Below the pieces are notes generated by a model. That model did no database searches. It was not told where the DNA came from and worked only from the letters and a program-made list of their open reading frames with translations. The position numbers and the translations under genes are program-made. A stretch of DNA of 64,000 bases from Allofrancisella guangzhouensis. Its GTDB lineage: Bacteria > Pseudomonadota > Gammaproteobacteria > Francisellales > Francisellaceae. The DNA is taken from NCBI RefSeq assembly GCF_000815225.1, contig NZ_CP010427.1, forward strand, positions 1,178,001 to 1,242,000, read 5' to 3'. Below, in pieces: positions 9,859 to 18,756 of this stretch (positions are counted from its first letter, which is position 1; every line of letters begins with the position of its first letter).

Positions 9859-10590
9859 CTACTGCCAACTACCATACATAGGATTAGGCATTATAAAATA
9901 TTTTGAGCCAAAGTTTTCATATGCTTCTTGGCTAGCTTCTTGCATACTTTTTTGAGCCAGAGTAGGGAAATCCTGTATATTATCTCCAAAATAAGCTATA
10001 ACTTTGTGCGCTGGTAAAGCTTTGGTTTTTATTATATTTTCTGCGTATTTACCAGACTCAACCGCTTTAAATCTTTGGTTTTTATTATATTTATCTTTAT
10101 CGTTTTGATTAGAAAAAAGAACTTGATCAAAATAAATATTTTCTTTTTTAAGATTTTTTACTGTAGCTTTAAACTCTTCTTTATCACTGCCATTTCTATT
10201 TGTAACAAAACTAACATAACCGCCCAAATCATGTATCATATGTGTAAATTCTACAGCTCCTGGTGTTGCTATAGCTTTATTAGTTTTTAGCAAGTCTTCA
10301 CTAAACTGATAGTTTTTATAATCATTATATTCTGCCCAAGAGTTATCTAAAGCCGTCTCATCTATATCCAATATAACACCCCAGCTACCTTTTTCTAGTT
10401 CCTGTTTTTTTACTGCATGCTTTATTTTTTTGGCAGCCACATCATAAGTTTGATAATACAAAGCTTTTTTTTCAGACGAGTCATGGTACCATTTAACTCC
10501 ATCTACATTTGGATTACAACCAACAGCAAAAGCCAAACCTGATACGCTAGTAGCAATTACTACCACTAAAATTATTTTTTTAAGTTTCAT
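9859..10590 (-). CDS. Secreted HAD-superfamily acid phosphatase (class IIIB type)
   Basis: The 243-residue protein has a signal peptide of about 22 residues (MKLKKII, then a hydrophobic core, then SGLAFA). The HAD catalytic motif is ILDIDETALDNS, motif II is VTNRNGSD and motif III is YFGDNIQDFPTL. This is the class B/C-like, DDDD-type acid phosphatase group, which includes periplasmic or surface nucleotidases such as e(P4). There is no lipobox Cys at the cleavage site, so it is probably periplasmic rather than a lipoprotein. The neighbouring thymidine kinase would fit a nucleotide-salvage pair, which is inference. Confidence 0.88.
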   Translation of the reverse strand: MKLKKIILVVVIATSVSGLAFAVGCNPNVDGVKWYHDSSEKKALYYQTYDVAAKKIKHAVKKQELEKGSWGVILDIDETALDNSWAEYNDYKNYQFSEDLLKTNKAIATPGAVEFTHMIHDLGGYVSFVTNRNGSDKEEFKATVKNLKKENIYFDQVLFSNQNDKDKYNKNQRFKAVESGKYAENIIKTKALPAHKVIAYFGDNIQDFPTLAQKSMQEASQEAYENFGSKYFIMPNPMYGSWQ

Positions 10591-10605
10591 TTTTTCTCCT
10601 ATGTT

Positions 10606-11244
10606 CTAAATCTTTCTTATTATATTAATTCCATGACGAATAGGCAAAATTAATGTCTCAATATCTTTTCGTTGATTCACATACTTATTAAAATCATCTA
10701 AAGCTTTTGCCCTTTTTTCTTGGGGGCCTAAGACTTCTCCTCGCCATAAAATATCATCTACTATTATGATTCCCTTATCAGAAAGTTTATCTACTAGAAT
10801 ATCAAAATATTTTTGGGTTTGCTTCTTATCTGCATCTATAAATACGATATCAATACCATTTGGCATGCTTGGCAATATTTCACTAGCATCTCCTTCTAAG
10901 TATTCAATATTTGGATATTTAGCGATAAATTCTTTAGCCACTTTCTCACCAGCCTGGTTTGGTTTATCAATAGTATAAACTTTTAAATCTGGAGACATTT
11001 CAGCCATTGCTACTGCTGACATCCCTGTAAATGTTCCAACATCAACACATACTTTAGCTTGGGTACTAAATACAAAAAACTGTAAAAGCTTTGTAACAAT
11101 TTTTTCAGATAGCATCTGAGCACCATGGACATTTCCTTTGGTAGAGGATACAAGCTGCTTTAAGTTATCAGATAAATTACTAGTATGCTCAATGCAATAC
11201 TGCCAAATACTATCTTCTGTGAACTGGTTTTGTTTCATTGACAT
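10606..11244 (-). CDS. SAM-dependent O-methyltransferase (caffeoyl-CoA OMT-like)
   Basis: The 212-residue protein has a Rossmann methyltransferase core. Motif I is CVDVGTFTGMSAVAMAE, an acidic residue follows at VYTIDK, and the metal/substrate region reads FIDADKKQTQKYFDIL with VDDILWRG. This is the small cation-dependent O-methyltransferase family 3 (COMT/CCoAOMT-like). The bacterial substrate is unknown. A second ATG two codons in is an equally possible start. It is just upstream of the phosphatase gene (15 bp). Confidence 0.88.
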   Translation of the reverse strand: MSMKQNQFTEDSIWQYCIEHTSNLSDNLKQLVSSTKGNVHGAQMLSEKIVTKLLQFFVFSTQAKVCVDVGTFTGMSAVAMAEMSPDLKVYTIDKPNQAGEKVAKEFIAKYPNIEYLEGDASEILPSMPNGIDIVFIDADKKQTQKYFDILVDKLSDKGIIIVDDILWRGEVLGPQEKRAKALDDFNKYVNQRKDIETLILPIRHGINIIRKI

Positions 11245-11492
11245 TTAAAAGGATCTAACTAAAACTCTTAGTATTTTGCATTACCAATTTAGATAATGAA
11301 AGTGCTTTTGAGTATTTTTTATGTTAGAATTTCGATGAATTTTATTATAAAAAACTCTCGATAAGCTTGTTGAGTTGTTAATAAATTGATAAGTTTCTGA
11401 ATCAAGTTCTAAATGGTAGTTATTGTATAATTCCAAACTAGATCCAGAATTTCAAACTATAAAAATAAAATAACATTTAAAGGTTTTACTAA

Positions 11493-12821
11493 ATGAAAGA
11501 AGTAAAAAAAGTTTTTATTAAAACTTTAGGCTGCCAAATGAATGAGTATGACTCTTCTAGGATGCATGAAGTTTTAAATGAGCATTTTAATACAGTCAAA
11601 ACAGAAGACTATAAAGATGCTGATATTATATTAATCAACACTTGCTCTATTAGAGAAAAGGCTCAAGAAAAAGTTTTCCATGAACTTGGTAGATGGAAAA
11701 ACCTTAAAAAAACAAAAGAAGACCTAGTGATAGGTGTCGGAGGTTGTGTTGCATCTCAAGAGGGTGAAAATATTATTAAAAGGGCTCCATTTGTAGATTT
11801 AGTATTTGGTCCTCAAACTATCCATAGGTTACCTGAGATGATCAAACAAAAGCAACAAACTCAGCAACCACAAGTTGATATATCTTTCCCAGAAATTGAA
11901 AAGTTTGACTACTTACCTGAACCTAAAGCCGAAGGAGCTAAAGCTTTTGTCTCTATCATGGAAGGTTGTGATAAATATTGCTCTTATTGTGTAGTACCAT
12001 ATACACGTGGTCCTGAAGTAAATAGACCATTCGAAGATGTATTAGCTGAATGTGCTATTTTGGCTGAACAAGGAGTTAAAGAAATTACCCTACTTGGACA
12101 AAATGTTAACCACTACTTAGGTCCAATGGAAAATGGACAAGTAGCAGATCTTGCTTTACTTATACATTTTATAGCTGAAATTGATGGTATTGAAAGGATC
12201 CGATTTACAACATCTCACCCAGTTGAATTTTCTCAAAACTTAATAGATGCCTACGCAACTGTACCAAAGTTAGCAAATCACTTACATCTACCAGTACAAC
12301 ACGGTTCTGATAGAATTCTTATAAATATGAAAAGAAACCATACTATATTAGAGTTTAAACAGAAAATTAGAAAGCTACGTGCTATACGTCCAGATATTAC
12401 AATATCATCTGACTTTATAGTCGGTTTTCCTGGTGAAACAGAGGAAGATTTTCAAAAGCTATTAAATCTTGTTAAAGACGTTCACTTTGACCAGTCATTT
12501 AGCTTTATATATAGCAAACGCCCTGGTACGCCTGCTGCTGATTTACCAGATGACACTCCTGTAGAAGTCAAAAAAGATAGACTTAAAAAGTTACAAGATC
12601 TACTAGATAGTAATGCCCAGATCATCTCTAGACAAATGGTAGGAACTAAGCAGCGTATACTAGTAGAAGGAACATCCAAGAAAGATGATAACATACTAGC
12701 AGGTAGAACAGAAAATAACAGAATTGTTAATTTTAAAGGAGATAAGTCTTTGATTGGTCAGTTTACCGAAGTTAAAATAACAGAAAGTCTACCACATTCT
12801 CTTAGAGGAGAACTTATCTAA
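11493..12821 (+). CDS. miaB: tRNA-2-methylthio-N6-dimethylallyladenosine synthase MiaB
   Basis: MiaB is a radical-SAM methylthiotransferase acting on i6A37 of tRNAs reading UNN codons. It has 442 residues. The N-terminal UPF0004 domain supplies cluster-binding cysteines (TLGCQMN, NTCSIRE, GGCVA). The radical-SAM CxxxCxxC is in GCDKYCSYC near residue 157-164. A TRAM domain closes the C-terminus. It is the first gene of the tight miaB-phoH-ybeY-corC-lnt operon, the same order as in many gamma-proteobacteria. Confidence 0.97.
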   Translation: MKEVKKVFIKTLGCQMNEYDSSRMHEVLNEHFNTVKTEDYKDADIILINTCSIREKAQEKVFHELGRWKNLKKTKEDLVIGVGGCVASQEGENIIKRAPFVDLVFGPQTIHRLPEMIKQKQQTQQPQVDISFPEIEKFDYLPEPKAEGAKAFVSIMEGCDKYCSYCVVPYTRGPEVNRPFEDVLAECAILAEQGVKEITLLGQNVNHYLGPMENGQVADLALLIHFIAEIDGIERIRFTTSHPVEFSQNLIDAYATVPKLANHLHLPVQHGSDRILINMKRNHTILEFKQKIRKLRAIRPDITISSDFIVGFPGETEEDFQKLLNLVKDVHFDQSFSFIYSKRPGTPAADLPDDTPVEVKKDRLKKLQDLLDSNAQIISRQMVGTKQRILVEGTSKKDDNILAGRTENNRIVNFKGDKSLIGQFTEVKITESLPHSLRGELI

Positions 12822-12824
12822 CAT

Positions 12825-13805
12825 ATGAATAAAACTCAGTTTGTTTTAGAACCATACAATTATGATTCGATGATGCTACTTTGTGGCAATCTTGATGAGA
12901 ATATCAGAGCTATTGAAAACTATTTTCACGTTGAAATTAAGCACAGAGCTGATGAATTTGAAATCTCAAGCGAATCTAGTGCGAATAATACTCAAGCTAA
13001 AAGGTTTATCAGATCATGCTACGCAGAAATATTAGCTGGTAACACAGAATTAGACTTAAAACAGATAACTACTATTTTAAATGCTACAGCTAAAGAAAAA
13101 CTCCCTCAAGCAAATCCAAGAAGGGTTTCTGAAGAATCTGAAATACAGCTTAGAAGTAAAAAGCTAAAAGCTAGAACTTCTAACCAAGCTATATATCTAG
13201 ATAATATTAAAACTAACTTTGTAACATTTGGAGTAGGTCCTGCTGGTACAGGAAAAACTTATCTAGCTATAGCAGCTGCTGTTGCTGCTTATGAGCGTGG
13301 TGAAGTACGAAGGATAGTATTAGTCCGCCCTGCTGTTGAGGCTGGTGAAAAGCTTGGGTTTCTTCCTGGTGATTTAGCTCAAAAAATAGATCCTTATCTA
13401 CGCCCTATGTATGATGCTCTATTTGACTTCATGGGAGTTGAGAAAGTCACTAAACTTATCGAAAAACAAGCTATTGAAATAGCTCCTTTAGCTTATATGC
13501 GTGGACGAACTATTAATGACTCTTTTATCGTATTAGATGAAAGCCAAAACACTACAAAAGAACAAATGAAGATGTTTTTAACTAGGATAGGCTTTAATAC
13601 TACTGCTGTAATTACAGGCGATATTACACAAATAGATTTACCCAAGAGTGTTACTTCAGGTTTAAAACATGCTCTGTCAATCCTTACAGATATAGAAGGT
13701 GTAGCTATTAGCTACTTGAAATCTGTTGATATAGTTAGACATCAAATAGTACAAAAAATTGTCAATGCCTATGAGAAGCACGAAGAGAGTATAAATAATG
13801 GATAG
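12825..13805 (+). CDS. ybeZ: PhoH-like ATPase (YbeZ)
   Basis: The 326-residue protein has an N-terminal KH-like region and a P-loop NTPase domain with GPAGTGKTYLA near residue 139 and FIVLDESQNTT as Walker B. YbeZ works with the RNase YbeY in RNA/ribosome metabolism. It starts 3 bp after the miaB stop, and its end overlaps ybeY by 8 bp, consistent with coupled translation. A GAGGAG sequence lies 14 bases before the ATG inside miaB, which is further than usual. Confidence 0.95.
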   Translation: MNKTQFVLEPYNYDSMMLLCGNLDENIRAIENYFHVEIKHRADEFEISSESSANNTQAKRFIRSCYAEILAGNTELDLKQITTILNATAKEKLPQANPRRVSEESEIQLRSKKLKARTSNQAIYLDNIKTNFVTFGVGPAGTGKTYLAIAAAVAAYERGEVRRIVLVRPAVEAGEKLGFLPGDLAQKIDPYLRPMYDALFDFMGVEKVTKLIEKQAIEIAPLAYMRGRTINDSFIVLDESQNTTKEQMKMFLTRIGFNTTAVITGDITQIDLPKSVTSGLKHALSILTDIEGVAISYLKSVDIVRHQIVQKIVNAYEKHEESINNG

Positions 13806-14271
13806 TTTAAATCTAAATATAATCAATGATGAAGAACACCCCATACTAGAATATCAAGTCTTATTAAACTGCTTTGAGCTTGTCATGCAACAGCATAACA
13901 TCAAAGATGCTAGCGTTAACGTAAATATTGTCTCAGATGATGAAATAAAAAGTATAAATAAGCAATTTCGTAATAAAGACAAACCAACAAATATTATATC
14001 ATTTGAATTTGAAAAGCCTCTGGGGCTACCAGATGGCGTTATAGAAAATTTTCTAGGAGATATGGTTATAGCTCCAAACGTATTAGAAAAAGAAGCTAAA
14101 GAGCAGAATAAAAATTTAAAAGACCATTGGTGTCACATTTTTATTCATGGTTTATTACACCTACTAAAGTACGATCACCAAAACGATACTGATGCCTATG
14201 TAATGGAAAGCCTGGAAATTGAGTTACTAGATAAACTAAATATACCCAACCCATATCTTATAAGAGAGTAA
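13798..14271 (+). CDS. ybeY: Endoribonuclease YbeY
   Basis: YbeY is a zinc-dependent single-strand RNase used in 16S rRNA 3'-end maturation and ribosome quality control. The 157-residue protein carries the defining metal motif HGLLHLLKYDHQND near residues 120-133, with three zinc-ligand histidines, plus RNKDKPTNIISFEF. It overlaps the end of ybeZ and is followed 2 bp later by corC, in the conserved operon order. Confidence 0.96.
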   Translation: MDSLNLNIINDEEHPILEYQVLLNCFELVMQQHNIKDASVNVNIVSDDEIKSINKQFRNKDKPTNIISFEFEKPLGLPDGVIENFLGDMVIAPNVLEKEAKEQNKNLKDHWCHIFIHGLLHLLKYDHQNDTDAYVMESLEIELLDKLNIPNPYLIRE

Positions 14272-14273
14272 AT

Positions 14274-15146
14274 ATGAGTGATAACAGTAATCACGATCAA
14301 TTTAAAAAAGATAAAAGTCCTTTCATCAAGAAGCTTACTTCAAGCATTTTTAATGTCAGAGATGAAGAAGATCTAATTAATGCTATTACTAAAGCAGCGA
14401 ATAATGAGGTTATAGATAAAACCTCACAAAATATGCTGCTAGGTGCTATAAAAATATCATCTCTTGATGTTGGAGATATAATGATATCTCATACTAAAAT
14501 AGTAGCTGTAGACATGTCCATGAGTATAAATGAGATTTTAGAGAAGACTATCCTCTCAAGTCATACACGTTTGCCTGTTTATTGCGAAAACAAAACAGAG
14601 ATATTAGGTGTATTACATGCTAAAGACTTATTAAAACTAATTTTTGATGTTGAGATACAAGGATATACAAAAACACATCTTGAATCTGAGGATATAAAAA
14701 ATATACTTCGCCCAGCTATCTTCATACCTGAAACCAAAAAACTTAACTCTATGCTAAAAGATTTTAAAAATAGTCAGAATCATATAGCTATAGTTGTTGA
14801 TGAGTATGGTGCAATTTCAGGATTAATAACTATAGAAGATATTTTAGAAGAAATAGTTGGTGATATTGAAGATGAATTTGATACCATCAATGAAAACATA
14901 ACTAAAATAGCAGACAACTCATATTTAGTTGATGCAACTACTGCGATTGAAGATTTTAATGAGTATTTTAATACATCTATAGATGATGAGAATGATTTTG
15001 ATACGGTTGCTGGAATGATTATCCAAACCCTAGAGTATCTGCCAAAAAAAGGTGAAAGTATAGTTGTTGAGGGTTTCAAATTTACTATCCAAGATGCTGA
15101 TAACCGTAAGATAATAAAAATCTTAGTAGAAAAATTCAAAAAATAA
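14274..15146 (+). CDS. ybeX: CorC/YbeX CBS-domain protein
   Basis: The 290-residue protein has two CBS domains (residues about 65-195, including VVDEYGAISGLITIEDILEEIVGDIEDE) and a C-terminal CorC_HlyC/transporter-associated domain ending near 285. There are no transmembrane segments, unlike the DUF21 protein at 40947-42194. CorC/YbeX is linked to magnesium/cobalt efflux and, more recently, to ribosome metabolism together with YbeY/YbeZ. Its stop overlaps the lnt start codon by one base. Confidence 0.93.
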   Translation: MSDNSNHDQFKKDKSPFIKKLTSSIFNVRDEEDLINAITKAANNEVIDKTSQNMLLGAIKISSLDVGDIMISHTKIVAVDMSMSINEILEKTILSSHTRLPVYCENKTEILGVLHAKDLLKLIFDVEIQGYTKTHLESEDIKNILRPAIFIPETKKLNSMLKDFKNSQNHIAIVVDEYGAISGLITIEDILEEIVGDIEDEFDTINENITKIADNSYLVDATTAIEDFNEYFNTSIDDENDFDTVAGMIIQTLEYLPKKGESIVVEGFKFTIQDADNRKIIKILVEKFKK

Positions 15147-16645
15147 TGAAAAAGACTACCCTTAACCTAATATTAGCTACCCTAAGTGGTAGCCTACTTA
15201 CTCTTGCATTTGCTCCTTTTCGCATAGATAGCATTACAATAATATCTTTATGTATTTTTTTCTACCTATTGAATAAATGTTCTAAAGTCACAAGTAGCTT
15301 TTTGATATCAGCTTTCTTTGGTATTGGTTTTTTTGGAACAAGCATTTCTTGGGTTTATATAAGTATACATTTATTTACCGACTCTGTAGCAGCTGGTATA
15401 GTTGCAGCTATAGCTTTGGTTATTTTATTAAGCTTTTTACATACTATTCCATTTGGAGTATGTAGTTATCTTTTAACAAAAAAATCTAATAATTTTATAA
15501 AACTTCTAATATACCCTGCTTTATGGACATTATTTGAAATAGTAAAAGCTAACTTACTATGGGGAGGGTTTCCTTGGGTATCTCTAGGGTACTCACAGAC
15601 AGAGTCACCCTTAATATGGTATGCCAATGTCGGTGGAGTATATTTTGTTACATATATTATTACTTTAATTTCGTCACTTATAGTTTTATACCTATTTAAC
15701 AAAGCTAAAGATATAAGAAAAACCTGTCTTATTCTTATTGTAATAACCTTAATATACATCGGTGGTTACATTATTTCTAAAAGACAACCTAGTACTCAAA
15801 CGAATAAAGCTCAAAAAATAGCTTTAGTCCAAGGTGACTTTATTCAAGATTTTAAGTGGAACCAAGATAACTTTATTAAAATGCAAGCTTACTATAAAAA
15901 TATTGCAACTAAGTATAAAGATTCTCTGATAATCTTATCAGAAAATGCTTTACCTGATTATCGTCAATATCAACATTCCTACTTTGAAGAATTAACTGAA
16001 ATAGCGAACCAGAATAACAATGCTATATTAGTAGGCTCACTAAGTATTGAAAACTCAAAAATCTATAATAGCTCTACAATCATAGGTAAAGGTAAAGGCA
16101 CATATAATAAACACCACTTAGTACCATTTGGAGAATATTTTCCGATTAAGTTTTTTGGCTACATAGATAGTGTTGGCCTAAGCAATTTTAATGCTGGGAC
16201 AAAGATTCAGCCTATAATGCAAGCTTTTGACTACCCTTTGGCTAACTTTATCTGCTATGAAATTGGCTACCCTGAGCAAGTTCGTGATCAATTACAAGGT
16301 GCTAAATTAATATCTGTAATAAGTGATGACTCGTGGTTTGGTGATTCTATAGCCAGAGATCAACAACTACAAATATCTCAAGTCAGAGCAATAGAAACAT
16401 CCAAATATGTATTAGCTACTACTAGTAATGGTATAACCGCCATCATTGATCCTCGTGGTGTTATCGTTAAAGATCTTCCTAAAGATACTCAAGCCACTTT
16501 AGAATCACAAATTTACCTTAATGATTTTGAAACAATTTGGTTAAAAATTGGCATGTCTTTGATATTTTTAGTTATCAGTATTAGTTTAATGTTAGTAATA
16601 GTATCAAAAATTATAAAAGGCCTTTTGATTAGATCACATAAATAA
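15146..16645 (+). CDS. lnt: Apolipoprotein N-acyltransferase
   Basis: Lnt adds the third acyl chain to the N-terminal Cys of lipoproteins at the inner membrane. The 499-residue protein has several N-terminal membrane helices (residues about 5-215), a periplasmic nitrilase domain and a final helix near 470-490. The triad is visible: Glu in ILSENALPDY, Lys in YNKHHLVPFGEY and Cys in FICYEIGYP. It ends the miaB operon. The window encodes several lipoprotein substrates (46389, 59817, 61655, 27114). Confidence 0.96.
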   Translation: MKKTTLNLILATLSGSLLTLAFAPFRIDSITIISLCIFFYLLNKCSKVTSSFLISAFFGIGFFGTSISWVYISIHLFTDSVAAGIVAAIALVILLSFLHTIPFGVCSYLLTKKSNNFIKLLIYPALWTLFEIVKANLLWGGFPWVSLGYSQTESPLIWYANVGGVYFVTYIITLISSLIVLYLFNKAKDIRKTCLILIVITLIYIGGYIISKRQPSTQTNKAQKIALVQGDFIQDFKWNQDNFIKMQAYYKNIATKYKDSLIILSENALPDYRQYQHSYFEELTEIANQNNNAILVGSLSIENSKIYNSSTIIGKGKGTYNKHHLVPFGEYFPIKFFGYIDSVGLSNFNAGTKIQPIMQAFDYPLANFICYEIGYPEQVRDQLQGAKLISVISDDSWFGDSIARDQQLQISQVRAIETSKYVLATTSNGITAIIDPRGVIVKDLPKDTQATLESQIYLNDFETIWLKIGMSLIFLVISISLMLVIVSKIIKGLLIRSHK

Positions 16646-16664
16646 TTTTACAGGTATACTTATC

Positions 16665-16690
16665 TTTACTGTGATAGTAAAAAATGTTTT
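16665..16690. terminator. Possible bidirectional terminator between converging genes
   Basis: A small hairpin, TTTACT, a 5-base loop, then AGTAAA (16665-16681), lies between the lnt stop and the stop of the converging accessory gene. An A/T run follows on the right side. The stem is AT-only and weak, so this is tentative. Confidence 0.35.
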
Positions 16691-18681
16691 TATTGCCAAT
16701 GATTTATACCGTTAAGAAGTTGCATTGACTTTGTGATATTCTTTCTTATCACTTTTCTATTAAAAGAAAGAAGACTAATAAGCAAACTATAATCTTTTTT
16801 TATTTTTATTTCACCAGGTTTATAATTTATCGCCCATTCTAGTATTTTATTTTTTAGTCTTTTTCGTTGGCTTTCAAAGCCTAACATTATATGGTTTGCG
16901 TAGCTGCTATCATTATCTTCAATCTGTAAATAAACAGCCACTGTTTCTTGTTGATTATTTTGTAACGCCATAAATAACCCAGAAGTCCCATTACCTATTT
17001 TAGCTGCTAAGAGCTCTTGTTTATTTATTCCAGGGATAGTTTCTATAGCTTCAATATAAAATCTTACAACTTCAAAATGACCATTTTGCAAAGCCATATA
17101 CAACCCAGGAGTCCCATCATCTATTTTAGCCGCTAGGAGCTCTTGTTTATTTATTCCAGGGATAGTTTTTATCGCTTCAATATAAGATCTTACGGCTTCA
17201 AAGTAGCTCCCACATAAAGCTACAAACAATCCAGGTATGCCTTCATTAATTTCAGCAGCTAATAACTCTTGCAATTTATGTCTTGGCGTAAACTCAACTA
17301 TTAAATCTCTTTTTAATAACTTAAAATATTTAGTTATAGCTTTATCAGCTCCATAACTTAAAAAATTATGTAAAAACAAACCATTATAAAAAGATTCTTT
17401 TATATTAACATTTGCATAAGCAAACTTATTACTATTACAAAGCAAAAAATATAATTTACTCGCATTTTCTTCAACTTTAATATTATTGCTACTAAAGTGA
17501 GAATTTTCAAAATAGTTAAATCTGTAAAACCTTATATAGCTATTAATACAATTGATACTCTTTATGTTAATACTATTATTTACTTTTTGTGTTTTTGCAT
17601 ATTGATAATTACCATCTAGAAATAATTCTGAAGCTATATAAGATATGTTGTCAATTATTGTTTTTTTATCTATTGTTCTTAAATGATGGTTAATTACTTT
17701 ATCTTGCGAATAAAATTGCGATGTTAAATCCATCCCTCTTATTATTTCGTAAACAATAACTGAGATAAACTCATAATCAAAAATATTTGGGTTTATTAAA
17801 ATAGAAGGTAACATGCCAAACCTAATTAATTCTTTATTCATCAAAAAAACACAAGTTCTAATGTTTCCATTCGGTAAAAGATGTAGTCTATCAATAGTAC
17901 ATAATAATTCTACAATATTAATAATATACAGAATTTTCTTGTTGAATGTATCGTCTGAATTAATTTTTCTTATTCTCTCATTTATATTCTCATACCGCTC
18001 GAACAGGCTATCAAAAATTTGTTTTGGGTTGTCTATTTTAGCTGTAATAGACGTTATACATTTATTATAAACCATTTTTTTTTCACCACATTTAAATTCA
18101 TTCCAATAGCAACTATTTTTAGAAGATAGTAAAAAGGATTTGTTATATGGCAAACGTACTTGAACTTCAAATCTATACGCTCTTTTTTTTTCTTTTTTCC
18201 TAACATATGCGTGGCTATAAGGAAAACTGGGATCTCTATTATAGATAGTAAACAAGTATTTTGTACTAAGTTTACTTAAGTGGTCAAATTCTGCTGAAAA
18301 TAGATATTCAAATTTTTTTTGTCCATTAATCCAATAATCATCTCTCTCAAAAGGGTCTTCTCTTTTTATGGCTAATTCAACATTTTTTTTATTAACAAAG
18401 CGGTTTAAATCAAATAAAAATAAGGAAAATTCGTATTTACTATAGCTTTCGAAAAACTTTTTTTGATCAGTTGTATAATTAGCCTTAGCTGCTAGAATTT
18501 TATATGATGTTTCTTGCCTAAAATGTTGAGATTGGTACAAGGATGTTTTTGCTAATTTTTTTTTACAGCTTGGTTCATACCGTGTTAAACCAATCTCTTC
18601 AACGTGTGTCCATAAATAACAATTACTACAGTAAGAATAACCTTGTGATAATATTTTGCCACAATTACCGCACTTATACAT
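16690..18681 (-). CDS. Accessory protein: zinc ribbon + degenerate Fic-like motif + 42-residue tandem repeats
   Basis: I do not recognise this 663-residue protein as a named family. Residues 4-21 form a zinc ribbon (CGNC and CSNC). Residues 267-275 read HLLPNGNIR followed by T, close to the Fic consensus HxFx(D/E)GNxR. The aligned catalytic His is kept, but Phe becomes Leu and the acidic residue becomes Asn. Residues 472-588 hold three ankyrin-like repeats of 42 residues (ELLAAK, then DGTPGLYMALQNGHFEVV). No signal peptide or membrane segment is apparent. The combination resembles secreted effectors of intracellular bacteria, which is inference. The dead IS4-like element lies just upstream of its start. 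Confidence 0.75.
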   Translation of the reverse strand: MYKCGNCGKILSQGYSYCSNCYLWTHVEEIGLTRYEPSCKKKLAKTSLYQSQHFRQETSYKILAAKANYTTDQKKFFESYSKYEFSLFLFDLNRFVNKKNVELAIKREDPFERDDYWINGQKKFEYLFSAEFDHLSKLSTKYLFTIYNRDPSFPYSHAYVRKKEKKRAYRFEVQVRLPYNKSFLLSSKNSCYWNEFKCGEKKMVYNKCITSITAKIDNPKQIFDSLFERYENINERIRKINSDDTFNKKILYIINIVELLCTIDRLHLLPNGNIRTCVFLMNKELIRFGMLPSILINPNIFDYEFISVIVYEIIRGMDLTSQFYSQDKVINHHLRTIDKKTIIDNISYIASELFLDGNYQYAKTQKVNNSINIKSINCINSYIRFYRFNYFENSHFSSNNIKVEENASKLYFLLCNSNKFAYANVNIKESFYNGLFLHNFLSYGADKAITKYFKLLKRDLIVEFTPRHKLQELLAAEINEGIPGLFVALCGSYFEAVRSYIEAIKTIPGINKQELLAAKIDDGTPGLYMALQNGHFEVVRFYIEAIETIPGINKQELLAAKIGNGTSGLFMALQNNQQETVAVYLQIEDNDSSYANHIMLGFESQRKRLKNKILEWAINYKPGEIKIKKDYSLLISLLSFNRKVIRKNITKSMQLLNGINHWQ
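16967..17266 (-). repeat. 126-bp tandem repeat inside the accessory gene
   Basis: Two full copies and one partial copy of a 126-bp unit encode the 42-residue repeats. Copies are nearly identical at the DNA level: the stretch around gagctcttgtttatttattcc occurs with the same spacing at about 17010 and 17137. This indicates recent duplication within the gene. Confidence 0.8.
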
Positions 18682-18756
18682 AAATCCTACATACTTTTAA
18701 AAAAGTAAATTATAACTAAATTTAGTTAATAAATAAACAACTTTAATTTATTTTAA

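Noticed and set aside
9848-9868. Longer thymidine kinase starting at TTG 9868.
   Set aside because: The AGGAAA lies between this TTG and the ATG at 9847, and the shorter start matches the family.
16967-17266. CRISPR array.
   Set aside because: The repeats are contiguous 126-bp coding units without unique spacers of regular length.
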